From positions 124,001-188,000 of the forward strand of contig OZ244777.1 in assembly GCA_965219495.1 (NCBI GenBank): a stretch of DNA of 64,000 nt. Reading direction: 5' to 3'. How positions within the stretch are numbered: the first letter of the stretch is position 1; each line of letters begins with the position of its first letter. The notes below the pieces were generated by a model that saw only the letters and a program-made list of their open reading frames with translations, had not been told where the DNA came from and did no database searches. The DNA comes from CAZPXZ01 sp965219495 (GTDB lineage Bacteria; Pseudomonadota; Alphaproteobacteria; Rhodobacterales; CAZPXZ01). Positions 1 to 9,407 of the stretch are shown in pieces. Position numbers and translations under genes: made by a program.

Positions 1-136
1 GTCTTGTGAACATTTCGCGCCTCGATGGCAAGACTTCGCATTGAATTTCGGCTTTCTCGCATACCTTCAACTTGTTCGGGACGTGGTGTGCATTATCATG
101 TCTGCGCGTCCAATTTCAAAAGCCAATGCGTAAGCC
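1..136. other. Leading non-coding stretch
   Basis: No gene is recognised before the zinc-finger ORF. A 60-codon open frame at 25-207 has no family features and runs into the next gene in another frame, so it is not called. Confidence 0.5.
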
Positions 137-325
137 GTGTACGTGGATCCCGAATCAATTCAAGCCCCCGAAATTCAGCGGGTTCAAACAGTAGCCGTGC
201 AGTGTGACGGCGGCGGTGGCGCATCGGGGCATCCATTGGTGTATCTCCGCATAGGTGAGTCCGGTTATGTGGAATGCCCGTATTGCGACAAGCGGTTCGT
301 TCTTGACGGGGACGACGATGCCTGA
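137..325 (+). CDS. CHCC-type zinc-finger domain protein
   Basis: A 62-residue protein matching the zf-CHCC family, related to the NDUFS6/13-kDa accessory subunit of respiratory complex I. The signature is visible: a Cys in VQCDGGGG, a His in SGHPLVYL, and a CPYCDKRFVL pair near the C-terminus, giving the C-H-C-C zinc ligands. The start is uncertain: GTG at 137 is used, and a second in-frame GTG lies at 143. It ends 15 bp before the polA ATG, an order I recall as common in Alphaproteobacteria. The exact role of the free-standing bacterial protein is not established by sequence alone. Confidence 0.8.
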   Translation: MYVDPESIQAPEIQRVQTVAVQCDGGGGASGHPLVYLRIGESGYVECPYCDKRFVLDGDDDA

Positions 326-340
326 AGCGACGGCGCCTTG

Positions 341-3160
341 ATGTCCCCGCAGTCTAGTATTGGTCCTGGCGATCATCTTGTCCTGCTCGATGGTTCAGGA
401 TTCGTTTTTCGAGCCTATCACGCCTTGCCGCCGCTGACGCGGCGGTCAGATGGCTTGCCGGTAGGGGCGGTGTCGGGCTTCTGCAATATGCTGTTCAAGC
501 TCCTCCGGGACGCTGTCGGCGGCGACCAGCCGTCGCACTTGGCAGTGATCTTCGACGCGAAGGGAACGAGCTTTCGGAACGAAATCTTCGAAGCGTACAA
601 AGCGAATCGTCCGCCGCCGGAGCCCGACTTGGTTCCCCAATTCCCGCTCGTGCGGGAAGCCGTACGGGCCTTCAATGTGGCCTGCGTGGAGTTGGTCAAT
701 TTCGAAGCTGACGATCTGATCGCGACCTATACGCGCCAAGCCGAACAGGCTGGCGCCCGGGTCAGCATTTTTTCATCCGACAAAGACTTGATGCAGCTCG
801 TTTCCGATCGTGTCGAGATGCGCGATACGATGAGAAACTCTGCAATCGGGCCGAATGAAGTTCGCGAAAAATTTGGCGTTGGTCCCGAGAAGATGGTGGA
901 CCTTCAGGCTCTGGCTGGCGATTCCACCGACAATGTGCCCGGTGCGCCGGGAATCGGTGTGAAAACCGCGGCGGCACTGCTGCATGAATACGGAGATCTT
1001 GACAATCTCCTGGCGAGAGCGAGCGAGATCAAGCAGCCGAAGCGGCGCGAAGCCCTGACCGAATTCGTGAAACAGATCAGAGTATCCAAGAAACTGGTCC
1101 AACTCGATGATCGCGTACCGGTGCCAGTGCCGGTCGGCGACTTTCGAATGGCGGCTCCTGAGCCGGACAAACTGCTGGAATTTCTCCGCAAGATGGAGTT
1201 TCGCACATTCACAGAGCGCGTGGCCGCTTCGCTCGGCGCGAATGCTGGGGCCGTGGAGGAAGCAAAAGGTGCCGCGGAGGCGGCTTCCGTAGCGGGTGAT
1301 TTTTCAGAGCTTCAATATGAACTGGTGAACTCTCGGGAGCGTCTCCAAGCCTGGGTCTTGCGAGCCTGGGAGAAAGGAGCCGTAGCCGTCGATACGGAAA
1401 CCGATTCGCTCGACGAAATGCGGGCCAAACTCGTCGGGGTGTCGCTTGCGGTCACGGCCGGAGAGGCATGCTATATCCCTGTCGGTCATCGCAACGAGAG
1501 CGAAACGGAAGGACTCTTTGCGGCAGAGCCCACGCTTAGCGAAGGCCAGTTGCCAATTGGTGTCGCGCTCGAAGTTCTGCGTCCGCTGCTGGAAGATGAG
1601 ACGGTGCTGAAAATCGGCCACAACCTGAAGTTCGATGCGAAGGTGTTCGGGCAATACGGCATCGAACTCCGGTCCATCGACGACACCATGTTGATGTCTT
1701 ATGTGCTTGCCGCTGGCCGGCACCGCCAGAAGCTGGACGATCTCGCGGAAATTTATCTCGGTCACAAGACGCAACCCATTACGGAGTTGATCGGGAAAGG
1801 GCGAACACGGATCACTTTCGCGCAAGTGGACCCAAAGAAAGCCGCGCACTATGCCGCGGAAGACGCAGATGTTGCGCTTCGATTACATCACGTATTCCGG
1901 CGTTCGCTGATTGATGACAGCAAAAGTACGGTCTACGAAACGCTTGAACGGCCGCTGCTTCCCGTTCTTGCCGCCATGGAGAGGACCGGCATGCGGGTGG
2001 ACCCGAAGGTTCTGGAGAAGATCTCCGCGGAATTCGGACAACGAGCAAGAGAACTTGAACGCGAAATTCACGAGATCGCAGGTGAGGCCTTCAACGTTGC
2101 CTCTCCGCAGCAGCTTGGCACAATTCTGTTTGAAAAACTCTCGCTGCCCGGGGCGAAGCGGACTTCGAAGTCGGGCGGCTATCAGACCGGAGCGGGGGTG
2201 CTGGAAGAACTTGCAGCCCAAGGGTTTGAAATTGCCTCGAGAATCGTGGACTGGCGACATCTCACCAAACTGAAGGGCACCTACGCGGATGCGCTCGTGC
2301 AGCACATTCACCCGGATACCCGACGCGTGCATACTTCTTTTTCGCTTGCCGCTACGTCGACCGGGCGTCTCGCTTCCATGGATCCGAATCTTCAGAACAT
2401 TCCGATTCGCACGGAAGAGGGACGGCGCATACGGCAAGCGTTCGTAGCAGCTCCGGGAAACGTTCTGTTATCCCTGGATTACAGTCAAATTGAACTTCGC
2501 GTGCTCGCGCATGTCGCCGAAATCGAGTCCCTGCGCGAGGCCTTTCGGCAAGGGATGGACATTCATGCCATGACGGCTTCGGAAGTGTTTGGTGTGTCGA
2601 TCGAGAACATGGACCCGATGGTTCGTCGGCGCGCCAAGGCGATCAATTTTGGCGTGATCTACGGGATTTCCAGATTCGGCCTCGCCAACCAGTTGCGAAT
2701 TCCACAGCAGGAAGCCGGCGCCTTTATCGACGCCTATTTCGAGCGCTTCCCTGGAATTCGCGACTATATGCGCCACACGGTGAAGAGCGCGCGCGACCGG
2801 GGATACGTCGAGACCTTGTTCGGAAGGCGGGTGCACACGCCGAATATCAACGCCAAGGGTCCGACTCGCGGCTATCAGGAGAGAGCTGCAATTAACGCAC
2901 CGATCCAGGGAAGCGCGGCAGACATAATTCGGCGAGCCATGATCCGCATTCCACCGGCGCTTGAGCAGGAGTGCGATTCCGCAAAGATGTTGCTGCAGGT
3001 TCATGATGAACTCCTGTTCGAAGTGCCCGAGAGTCGGGTCGAATCCACCTGCGACTTGGTGCGCGGCATCATGGAGCGTGCGTCCGATCCGGCGGTGAGG
3101 CTATCGGTGCCCATAGTTGTCGATACAGGAGTCGGGTCGAGTTGGGCCGAGGCGTATTGA
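341..3160 (+). CDS. polA: DNA polymerase I
   Basis: A 939-residue, full-length Pol I for gap filling, Okazaki fragment processing and excision repair. Three domains are visible. The N-terminal 5' nuclease spans about residues 1-300 (begins HLVLLDGSGFVFRAYHALPP). The 3'-5' exonuclease has intact acidic motifs (AVDTETDSL near 347, HNLKFDAKVF, YAAEDADVALRLHH), so proofreading should work. The polymerase domain has motif A LLSLDYSQIELRV near 708, motif B RRRAKAINFGVIYG near 761 and motif C LLQVHDELLFEV near 883. ATG 341 is preferred over the TTG directly before it. The gene starts just after the zinc-finger gene and may be co-transcribed with it. Confidence 0.98.
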   Translation: MSPQSSIGPGDHLVLLDGSGFVFRAYHALPPLTRRSDGLPVGAVSGFCNMLFKLLRDAVGGDQPSHLAVIFDAKGTSFRNEIFEAYKANRPPPEPDLVPQFPLVREAVRAFNVACVELVNFEADDLIATYTRQAEQAGARVSIFSSDKDLMQLVSDRVEMRDTMRNSAIGPNEVREKFGVGPEKMVDLQALAGDSTDNVPGAPGIGVKTAAALLHEYGDLDNLLARASEIKQPKRREALTEFVKQIRVSKKLVQLDDRVPVPVPVGDFRMAAPEPDKLLEFLRKMEFRTFTERVAASLGANAGAVEEAKGAAEAASVAGDFSELQYELVNSRERLQAWVLRAWEKGAVAVDTETDSLDEMRAKLVGVSLAVTAGEACYIPVGHRNESETEGLFAAEPTLSEGQLPIGVALEVLRPLLEDETVLKIGHNLKFDAKVFGQYGIELRSIDDTMLMSYVLAAGRHRQKLDDLAEIYLGHKTQPITELIGKGRTRITFAQVDPKKAAHYAAEDADVALRLHHVFRRSLIDDSKSTVYETLERPLLPVLAAMERTGMRVDPKVLEKISAEFGQRARELEREIHEIAGEAFNVASPQQLGTILFEKLSLPGAKRTSKSGGYQTGAGVLEELAAQGFEIASRIVDWRHLTKLKGTYADALVQHIHPDTRRVHTSFSLAATSTGRLASMDPNLQNIPIRTEEGRRIRQAFVAAPGNVLLSLDYSQIELRVLAHVAEIESLREAFRQGMDIHAMTASEVFGVSIENMDPMVRRRAKAINFGVIYGISRFGLANQLRIPQQEAGAFIDAYFERFPGIRDYMRHTVKSARDRGYVETLFGRRVHTPNINAKGPTRGYQERAAINAPIQGSAADIIRRAMIRIPPALEQECDSAKMLLQVHDELLFEVPESRVESTCDLVRGIMERASDPAVRLSVPIVVDTGVGSSWAEAY

Positions 3161-3454
3161 AGGCCCGTTGCTCGATACCTGTCGAGTCTTCCAGTAGATT
3201 CTTCAGTTTCCCGGAGCGGAAAACGCAACCCTTGCGATCGGTTCGTAGAGAAAATTTGTTCTGCGGAAGCAAGAGACGGAGCCGATAGCGGGGCTCGATT
3301 TGGAAAGACGGTTGGAACTGCAAATGCAGCCCATCGGGCATTCCGGCGGCAAGACCCTGCGTGTTGTGAGAACAGCACCGTCCGGCCCTCCGTAGGAGCC
3401 CACAAAGGAATGCCGGAACCCGGCAACCGGGACCGGATTTGAACGGCAGTTGAA

Positions 3455-4672
3455 ATGACCGCAGTTTCCCGGACAAGTTCCTCTGCGATAACCGTGTTTT
3501 TTGCGGGAACCGGACACGTGTTCAGTCACGTGTTCCTGACAGTCTACGCTGTGGTTGCGGTTCATCTTGCTGCTAGCGGGGAATTCGGAATCGATTACGC
3601 AACCCTCTTGCCGCTGATGGGGGTCGGCCTTTTTCTCTTCGGGCTTGGTGCGATCCCGGCTGGTTTACTCGGAGATCGGTGGAGTGGACCTGGAATGATG
3701 GTCGTGTACTTCATTGGCACTGGCGCAACGGCGATCATTACAGGTCTGGCTCAAGACACGACGGTTCTTTGGTTAGGGCTGTCCGGAATCGGGCTCTTCA
3801 GTTCCATATACCATCCTGTGGGAATCGCGTGGTTGGCGCGCAACCGCGAGCGCCGTGGCTGGGTGCTGGGATTCAACGGCATGCTTGGAAATTTTTCAAT
3901 CGGCTTGACGCCCCCATTGACGGGCGTGTTGATCGATTTCATTTCCTGGCGGGCGGCGTTCGTATTGCCTGGCGTGGTATGCTTGCTGCTTGGTGTCGTT
4001 TTGCTTGGATGCGTTCTCACAAACAAGGTTCAGGGCCATCGACTGGAGGCCAGGCAGCACCCCGCGGAAGCCAGTTCCATGGACATTCGCCGGGCAATGC
4101 TCTTGCTTCCGGTCGCGGCCATATGTTCTGGATTCATCTTCTATGCCATGTCCGGTGTCATGCCCAAATTTGTGGCGGACTCTCTTCACGGCTGGCTTGG
4201 CGACAGTATGACCGCGGTCGGATTCGCGGTAGCGCCCATGTATATCTTGGGGGCATTTGCGCAGTTGCTGGGAGGCCTGCTCGCCGATCGATATTCCGTG
4301 AAGTGGGTGTACGCGGGGTGCTGGGGGTTCCACCTACTTGCTCTCGCTTCACTTGCCTCGATTTATGGGGCCAAGGCGCTCCCGTTCGCGGTGCTTGCGG
4401 TGACATTCAGTGTCATGTCATTGCCTGCGGAAAACGTAATGTACGCGAGATTCAGCCCACCGGCGTGGCGAAGCACCTTTTACGGAATAAAGTTCGTTCT
4501 GGCTGGTGGAGTCGGGTGGCCTGCCGTAGAAGCGGCTGGTTGGCTGTTCGGAAGAACCGGAGGGTTCACGGAGTTGTTTGAAATACTGGCGCTGGCTGCC
4601 GCTTTGGCGTTCTTGGTGGCATTGGCGCTTCCCCGCACGCCGATCGTTTTCGCCGAATCGAGCACCGATTAA
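3455..4672 (+). CDS. MFS transporter
   Basis: A 405-residue polytopic inner-membrane protein with about twelve hydrophobic segments in two halves, separated by a polar loop near residues 185-215. GLLGDRWSG between segments 2 and 3 and GLLADRYSVKW in the second half are the typical major facilitator loop motifs (G-x-L-x-D-R). The region around GLFSSIYHPVGIAWLARN resembles the fosmidomycin-resistance-like MFS group; this is a family impression only, and the substrate cannot be assigned. The 294 bp between polA and this gene hold no recognisable feature, so it probably has its own promoter. Confidence 0.85.
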   Translation: MTAVSRTSSSAITVFFAGTGHVFSHVFLTVYAVVAVHLAASGEFGIDYATLLPLMGVGLFLFGLGAIPAGLLGDRWSGPGMMVVYFIGTGATAIITGLAQDTTVLWLGLSGIGLFSSIYHPVGIAWLARNRERRGWVLGFNGMLGNFSIGLTPPLTGVLIDFISWRAAFVLPGVVCLLLGVVLLGCVLTNKVQGHRLEARQHPAEASSMDIRRAMLLLPVAAICSGFIFYAMSGVMPKFVADSLHGWLGDSMTAVGFAVAPMYILGAFAQLLGGLLADRYSVKWVYAGCWGFHLLALASLASIYGAKALPFAVLAVTFSVMSLPAENVMYARFSPPAWRSTFYGIKFVLAGGVGWPAVEAAGWLFGRTGGFTELFEILALAAALAFLVALALPRTPIVFAESSTD

Positions 4673-4835
4673 TTCGTGGGGAGAAGACTTCGGCGTCAAA
4701 CTGAAGGCGTTTTCGAGTTGCGTGGCGTCTGTCCACGCACCGAGTCACGACAATTCGTTTCGCGTATTCCCCCAGTCGGAGGAGCGGCTTGCAAGTTGCC
4801 ATGCGGTGAAAGCCACTTTATCACTGCAAGCATTC

Positions 4836-4911
<76 letters not shown>

Positions 4912-5233
4912 ATGACCTTCAACAGCGCGATTTTGCCAATACCGGCGAGCGAATTTAACTGACGGATATTGACGCAGGACGATCGGAACAATGAACATGC
5001 GCCACGATTTTCCGACACTCGAAAATGGGTGCGGAACTTGATGGAGCTACAGGCAAATCACCGATAGCGCGGCAACAGGCCAGGAAACGGAGAATCGAAT
5101 CTTTGTGTACTGGTCTTTCGGGATCGCGAGCCGTTGAGCAACGCCCGGATTATCCAGGCTTGCGAACGCGAACCGGAACAACCGATCGGGAAGGCATGGA
5201 TTGCCGTGTACCAGACAATGTCGTGGTCCGGCG
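4912..5233. other. Intergenic region without a recognised gene
   Basis: About 320 bp between the tRNA and the convergent Smr gene. Short open frames on both strands show no family motifs. No clear hairpin followed by a T-run was seen. Confidence 0.45.
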
Positions 5234-5776
5234 TCACCTGCGGTCCGGTTTCTTGAGATATACGTAAAACGCGCCTTCCCCTCCATGCGAGCGATGCGCC
5301 TGGGAGACCGTCACGATGCGGTGGGAGAAACGACCGCTTCGGACCCAATCGGGTAGAGCCGCGCGAATGGCGCCGGGCTCCGGGGCGGTCTCGCTCGCCA
5401 ATTTCCGGCCGCCACGGCCGGTGATAAAAAGGAGTAGCCGGTCGCCGGATGCAATGCGTTCGCTCAGACAGTTGTCTACGCGCCTTCGAGCCTGCTCGAA
5501 GGTGGAACCATGGAGGTCGAGGCGGTAGTCTGGCGTGATCTTTCCCTTTCGCAATCGTGTTGCCGTGTTCCGGTCCAGCGAAGCGGTATCGCGTTTTGGC
5601 ACAGACTTGACGATCGGTCTGGAAGTCGGCGTACGAGACGCCGAAGAGGATTCGTGCTCCTCATTTCGGGCAGGGGCTTCCCGGCTTGGGTCTCTTGAGG
5701 GGGCAAGTGGCCGTACGGTCGAGGCGATCTGATTCCAAAGCGCGTCGCCTTCAGAATCATGACGATGAATGGTCAT
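5234..5776 (-). CDS. Smr/MutS2-type domain protein
   Basis: A 180-residue protein. The first 85 residues are polar and low in complexity. The C-terminal half is an Smr domain, shown by the LDLHG motif near residue 87, by LLFITGRGGRK, and by HGGEGAFYVYLKK at the end, which matches the H-G-G-x-G-A signature. Smr domains bind or nick nucleic acids; the target of the free-standing form is unknown. It begins 20 bp downstream of the Tim44-like gene and is probably in the same transcript. In many Alphaproteobacteria an mltA gene lies between these two, but none is present here. Confidence 0.88.
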   Translation of the reverse strand: MTIHRHDSEGDALWNQIASTVRPLAPSRDPSREAPARNEEHESSSASRTPTSRPIVKSVPKRDTASLDRNTATRLRKGKITPDYRLDLHGSTFEQARRRVDNCLSERIASGDRLLLFITGRGGRKLASETAPEPGAIRAALPDWVRSGRFSHRIVTVSQAHRSHGGEGAFYVYLKKPDRR

Positions 5777-5796
5777 GATTTGAGAATGGTGCGCGG

Positions 5797-6495
5797 TCAG
5801 GTCTCGACCAGTGTCCAGTTCGGATACTGATTCCCAAAGATGCGCTCAAATATCCAAGTGTCGGTTTGCCGCCGAATAGATTTCGGGTCTCCCTCGACCA
5901 GTTTGCCCTTGCTGTCGCGAACCGAAGTGATCAGTTCCGCCGAGAATCGTACGGCGATTTCGGCTCGACGCGCAGATTTGTCGAATGCGATTCTTTCGAT
6001 CTTGGCGCTCCGAATTCCGACAAACCGGGCATCGACCACGAGTTTCTTTCTGCTTCGTTCGTCGATGATCAGCGCGAAGTCCTCGAAGACTTCGTCCGCC
6101 AGAAGGGAACGCAACCGCTTCTTGTCGCCATGCTCAAATGCTAGGAGAATCATCTCGTAGGCTTGTTTCGCTCCATCGAGGAATGTATCGAGGGTGAATG
6201 TGGGTTCCAGCCTCTTCATGGCGGTGAGAGGAACCCGATTCGGATCGTCCTTATCCAAGCCGTCGAGATCCGGAGCAGCTTCCTCCATGGAGTCATCGCG
6301 CGCCGTTTCTTCCGTCTGGACGGGTATGACAACACCACGCTCATCGCCGGGCTGTGGGCGATGAAAGTCGCGCTGTCGCATGGATTCCGAGGGGTCTTCG
6401 TGGCCTGTCCGCGTTCCAAGCACACCTCGCAGGCGGAACAGCAGAAACGCGGCGACTGCCGCAAAGAGTACAATTTCGATGATCTGGGGGCTCAT
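5797..6495 (-). CDS. Tim44-like domain membrane protein (TimA type)
   Basis: A 232-residue protein with one N-terminal membrane anchor (IVLFAAVAAFLLFRL), a charged linker, and a C-terminal Tim44/TIM44-like domain of about 150 residues (FLDGAKQAYEMILLAFEHGD, then FVGIRSAKIERI and WIFERIFG). ATG 6495 was chosen because a GGTGGA ribosome binding site lies at 6501-6506 and the membrane anchor follows directly. The longer open frame extending to 6624 runs into untypical sequence. In Alphaproteobacteria this family is related to mitochondrial Tim44; the bacterial function is not settled. It is followed closely by the Smr gene. Confidence 0.88.
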   Translation of the reverse strand: MSPQIIEIVLFAAVAAFLLFRLRGVLGTRTGHEDPSESMRQRDFHRPQPGDERGVVIPVQTEETARDDSMEEAAPDLDGLDKDDPNRVPLTAMKRLEPTFTLDTFLDGAKQAYEMILLAFEHGDKKRLRSLLADEVFEDFALIIDERSRKKLVVDARFVGIRSAKIERIAFDKSARRAEIAVRFSAELITSVRDSKGKLVEGDPKSIRRQTDTWIFERIFGNQYPNWTLVET

Positions 6496-6596
6496 TGTAT
6501 TCCACCCGCTTAGGCGAACTGCGGCTAAATCCGCAGAGACCACACCCGTCCCTATATCTAGGTTGGTCCATGGCGTATGTCTATATATGGGTGCGT

Positions 6597-7007
6597 TCAG
6601 TATTCCGATCTTACCGCAAGACATTCAACTCCCGCCCATGCGGCGCGCGGGATCGCGGCTGGTTTGCGAACCCGGACCTGCGCGCGCGTGATGCGCCCGT
6701 CCGCGAAACACGCTTCTGCGATTTGCTGGGCAAGCTCTTCCGCCAATCGCCAATGTTTTCCGGCGGCTAGCTTCACGATGGTTCTCGCGATCGCGTCGTA
6801 GCAAACTGTCTTTTCATCTGTTTCCTCCGAGGACTCGGGAACGAAAGGCGCCGGTCCTGAAGGAGAGCCCGGACGGATGTCCACGGTAATGTCCACGCCG
6901 ATCTCCTGGCTCGAATGCAGTTCATCAGGGTTGATCCCGATATGCGCATCTATTTTCAAGTCCTCTATGGTAATGCGCCAGGAGTGCCCGATTTCTTGCG
7001 CGCTCAC
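6597..7007 (-). CDS. folB: Dihydroneopterin aldolase
   Basis: A 136-residue FolB-family protein that converts dihydroneopterin to 6-hydroxymethyl-dihydropterin and glycolaldehyde in folate synthesis. Family landmarks are IEDLKIDAHIGINPDE near the N-terminus, where E and I of the pterin site lie, VDITVDI, CYDAIARTIVKL, the WRLAEELAQQIAE helix, and the final strand RVRKPAAIP. Its ATG overlaps the stop of the upstream reductase gene in an ATGA junction, so the two are translationally coupled. A C-rich insert near residues 45-60 is unusual but in frame. Confidence 0.93.
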   Translation of the reverse strand: MSAQEIGHSWRITIEDLKIDAHIGINPDELHSSQEIGVDITVDIRPGSPSGPAPFVPESSEETDEKTVCYDAIARTIVKLAAGKHWRLAEELAQQIAEACFADGRITRAQVRVRKPAAIPRAAWAGVECLAVRSEY

Positions 7008-7786
7008 GAGTTTTCCCTCGGATTGACGAGATGTGCCCCCCCGTCCAACGCAATCACTTCGCCGGTCATCGAGGGACTCTTGAGAATATAAAGCAGAGCG
7101 TCGGCAATTTCGGAGGGCTGAGGTCCGCTCCCGAGCGGAGTCCGGCTGCTGTTGTTGGCGAAATGCGCTGCGCTCTCCCGCTCGCCCCGAAGCGTCGGGC
7201 CCGGAGCGATTGCGTTGACCCGGATTGTTGGCGCCAGTGACAGGGCGGCATTTCGAGTCAGCGCCAGCAGTCCGCTCTTCGCAAGCGTATAACTGGCAAA
7301 ACCCCTTGAGGGACGCAGAACCGCCGTATCCAACACATTTACGATCCCGGCAACGCTCGTCCGTGGGCGGTTTCCCGAATGCGATTTGAGTGTTCGGGCG
7401 GCAAGCTGCTGGGTCAACGCGAAAGGGGCGGCGAGATTCACCGCGAAGTTTTCCGCGGCATGCTGTTCACGTGCGCAGGTGTAGTCATCCGGCAGGAAAC
7501 TGGATGCGTTGTTCACCAGCAACGATACTTGCCCGCCGAGGGCGGTTGCCGCCCGTTCGATGAGGGTGGCGCAGCTCGCTGCACTGCGAAAGTCGGCGCA
7601 AACCGCCGCTGCGCTGGGGCTGCCAATTTTCAGGCACTCGGCGGCTGTTTGCTCCGCCTCGAGTTTCGAGGCTCGATAATGCACCGCCACTGACCAGCCC
7701 TGTCCCGCCAGCTCCAACGCCAAGGTTCGGCCGATTCGGCGGCCACCTCCCGTTACCAGCGCTCTACTCCCGGCGACCGCGGTCAT
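7004..7786 (-). CDS. SDR-family oxidoreductase, probable pterin reductase
   Basis: A 260-residue classical short-chain dehydrogenase. The nucleotide-binding motif is VTGGGRRIGRTLA at residues 11-23. NNASSF follows near 91. The catalytic YTLAK (Y-x-x-x-K) lies near residue 165 and is preceded by FASY. The C-terminus is SMTGEVIALDGGAHL. The TGGGRRIG motif and the HYRAS segment after it are typical of pteridine reductase/FolM-type SDRs. Direct coupling to folB (4-bp overlap) supports a role in pterin or folate reduction, but that assignment is inference. Confidence 0.87.
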   Translation of the reverse strand: MTAVAGSRALVTGGGRRIGRTLALELAGQGWSVAVHYRASKLEAEQTAAECLKIGSPSAAAVCADFRSAASCATLIERAATALGGQVSLLVNNASSFLPDDYTCAREQHAAENFAVNLAAPFALTQQLAARTLKSHSGNRPRTSVAGIVNVLDTAVLRPSRGFASYTLAKSGLLALTRNAALSLAPTIRVNAIAPGPTLRGERESAAHFANNSSRTPLGSGPQPSEIADALLYILKSPSMTGEVIALDGGAHLVNPRENS

Positions 7787-7884
7787 TTGCAGTTGTCTCG
7801 CATGCGCGCTTCCAGTGCGGCTTGGACAGGGGAAAATGCAACGCTGATTCGGCCGTTACGCATGGCAGCCCTGAGAATTTGCCT

Positions 7885-8094
7885 TCAAGAAGTCCGGCCC
7901 GGCTCGTCGCAGTCACAGTCTCCGCCCGGCACGAATGCTCCGCATCTCGGGCAGGCAACGAGTTTCTCGGTGGAATCGCGTTTGTCGTTTACGCCGGGGT
8001 TGCTTCCGGTCGATGTGCGCAGTTTCGCCATCACACGGATGACCCATAGTGCAGCCATCACAATTGCAATTAGGAATCCGATTTTGGTAAGCAT
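7885..8094 (-). CDS. Small membrane protein with C-terminal Cys cluster
   Basis: A 69-residue protein with one N-terminal hydrophobic segment (IGFLIAIVMAALWVIRVMA), a polar middle, and a C-terminal zinc-ribbon-like cluster ACPRCGAFVPGGDCDCD. This arrangement resembles the small PP0621-like proteins. The conserved CPxCGxFVP segment argues that the gene is real despite its size. It lies between the SDR gene (about 100 bp away) and the divergent YdcH gene. No function can be given. Confidence 0.7.
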   Translation of the reverse strand: MLTKIGFLIAIVMAALWVIRVMAKLRTSTGSNPGVNDKRDSTEKLVACPRCGAFVPGGDCDCDEPGRTS

Positions 8095-8235
8095 GACTTT
8101 TTCCGGGCGCGGAGGGGTATGAGATTAGGAGATACTCTCTTAACCAAGACTGGGCAACTTGCGATTCAATCCCGTCGCGGTTTGGTATACGATGCTTCTA
8201 GGTCGTGAAAGTCTGGGAAAGAGCAACAGTGCACA

Positions 8236-8466
8236 ATGTGCGAACAGGACGGAAAGTCACCGCTGACCAGCTCCGAAGAGGCCCTTCGATCGCGTCTCGA
8301 CTCGCTGCGTGAACAGCATGCTGTGCTCGGAGCGAAGCTCGACACGATGATGCAGTCATTTGCGCCGGACGCGTTGGAAGTGCGCAGGCTGAAGAAGAGA
8401 AAGCTGTCGGTTCGCGATGAGATTGCAAAACTTGAAAGGGCTCTGTATCCCGACCTGATCGCCTGA
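8236..8466 (+). CDS. YdcH family protein (DUF465)
   Basis: A 76-residue, highly helical, charged protein with the DUF465/YdcH pattern. It has a short coiled coil (LRSRLDSLREQHAVLGAKLD) followed by the family's conserved basic LKKRKLSVRDEIAKLE segment. The ATG at 8236 lies in a purine-rich context. These small proteins are widespread in Proteobacteria and have no firmly assigned function. The neighbouring COQ9 gene is convergent. Confidence 0.88.
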   Translation: MCEQDGKSPLTSSEEALRSRLDSLREQHAVLGAKLDTMMQSFAPDALEVRRLKKRKLSVRDEIAKLERALYPDLIA

Positions 8467-8684
8467 GGATTTGGTTCCCCCGTTGGATGAACTCGCCGCG
8501 TGTGCGGCGGATTACCGGACATGCGTTGCCAGGTTACTTGTCCCGCCTGCGCAACCGCTTGCGGATCAAATGTGGAAATACACCGGGGCGCTGTCGAAGC
8601 AGTTGCGCTCCGGAACCCGTCCAACCGGAGTTCGAGTGGTTGCGAGGCGTTGCGAACTGCCCGAAACCGGGTTCGGCCCGAAAG

Positions 8685-9407
8685 CTAGCCCGGAGTCTCG
8701 GTCGGAGGCGCGCCCCGGGTGTCTGCCGCCGGGGCGGAGATGCCGCGGAACATCGCCTTGGGCGCAGCCAGAATGCATTTCGCCAGCGGCGAGCGGCGTA
8801 CGATGGCCTTGCACTCCTCGAATCGCATCACGCCTTTGATGCGACGGTCCAGAAACCTCCAGGTTGCCGTTGCGCCGACGGATTGGTCACCCAACCAATA
8901 CATCGCCGTGGCGCCGTATACACCGCTCAGGATGGCTCGTTTGGTGTACCGATTGTAGTCGCGGGAAGTATCACCGAGGGCGGTCCAGATGGTATCGGCC
9001 GTTTTCCAGAGGACGCGAGCGCCTTCGGTTGCGTGGGTTGGCAGGGCGAGGAACGCCGCACCGCGCCGGACCGCTTCGCGGTGCGGTTCACCAATCTCAA
9101 TTCGCCTTCGAACAGCAACGGTTATTTGGTCTCTCATCCGGCCGTGCTGCGGGAGGCCAGCCAATTCCTCTGCAAGTGCCTGGTCGAGACGGCTGTGGAA
9201 TGTGAGGAGCATGTCAAGCGCACCGCGTGGGAATGCCAAGCGCGCGAGACCTGGGTCAACTCCGGTTTCCTTGATCGCCGCGGCGAAAGTCCTGTCCGAC
9301 CAGCCGTCCGAAGGCACGCGGGGCAGCGCCGCATCCAGCAACCGAGTCCGAGCTTCCTCCGTAGGATCCTCGACGCGGGGTTCAGCATGTTCGTTGTCGG
9401 TATTCAT
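8685..9407 (-). CDS. COQ9-family protein
   Basis: A 240-residue protein of the COQ9 family, lipid-binding TetR-fold proteins that assist the hydroxylase steps of ubiquinone synthesis in mitochondria and Alphaproteobacteria. Visible features are the N-terminal helical part (LLDAALPRVPSDGWSDRTF), a middle segment LFPRG-like AFPRGALDMLLTFH, and the conserved C-terminal WKTADTIWTALGDTSRDYN and YNRYTKRAILSGVY motifs. ATG 9407 is chosen because homology begins directly after it; the open frame continues to 10145, but that part shows nothing familiar. The last 30 residues are low in complexity. Confidence 0.9.
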   Translation of the reverse strand: MNTDNEHAEPRVEDPTEEARTRLLDAALPRVPSDGWSDRTFAAAIKETGVDPGLARLAFPRGALDMLLTFHSRLDQALAEELAGLPQHGRMRDQITVAVRRRIEIGEPHREAVRRGAAFLALPTHATEGARVLWKTADTIWTALGDTSRDYNRYTKRAILSGVYGATAMYWLGDQSVGATATWRFLDRRIKGVMRFEECKAIVRRSPLAKCILAAPKAMFRGISAPAADTRGAPPTETPG

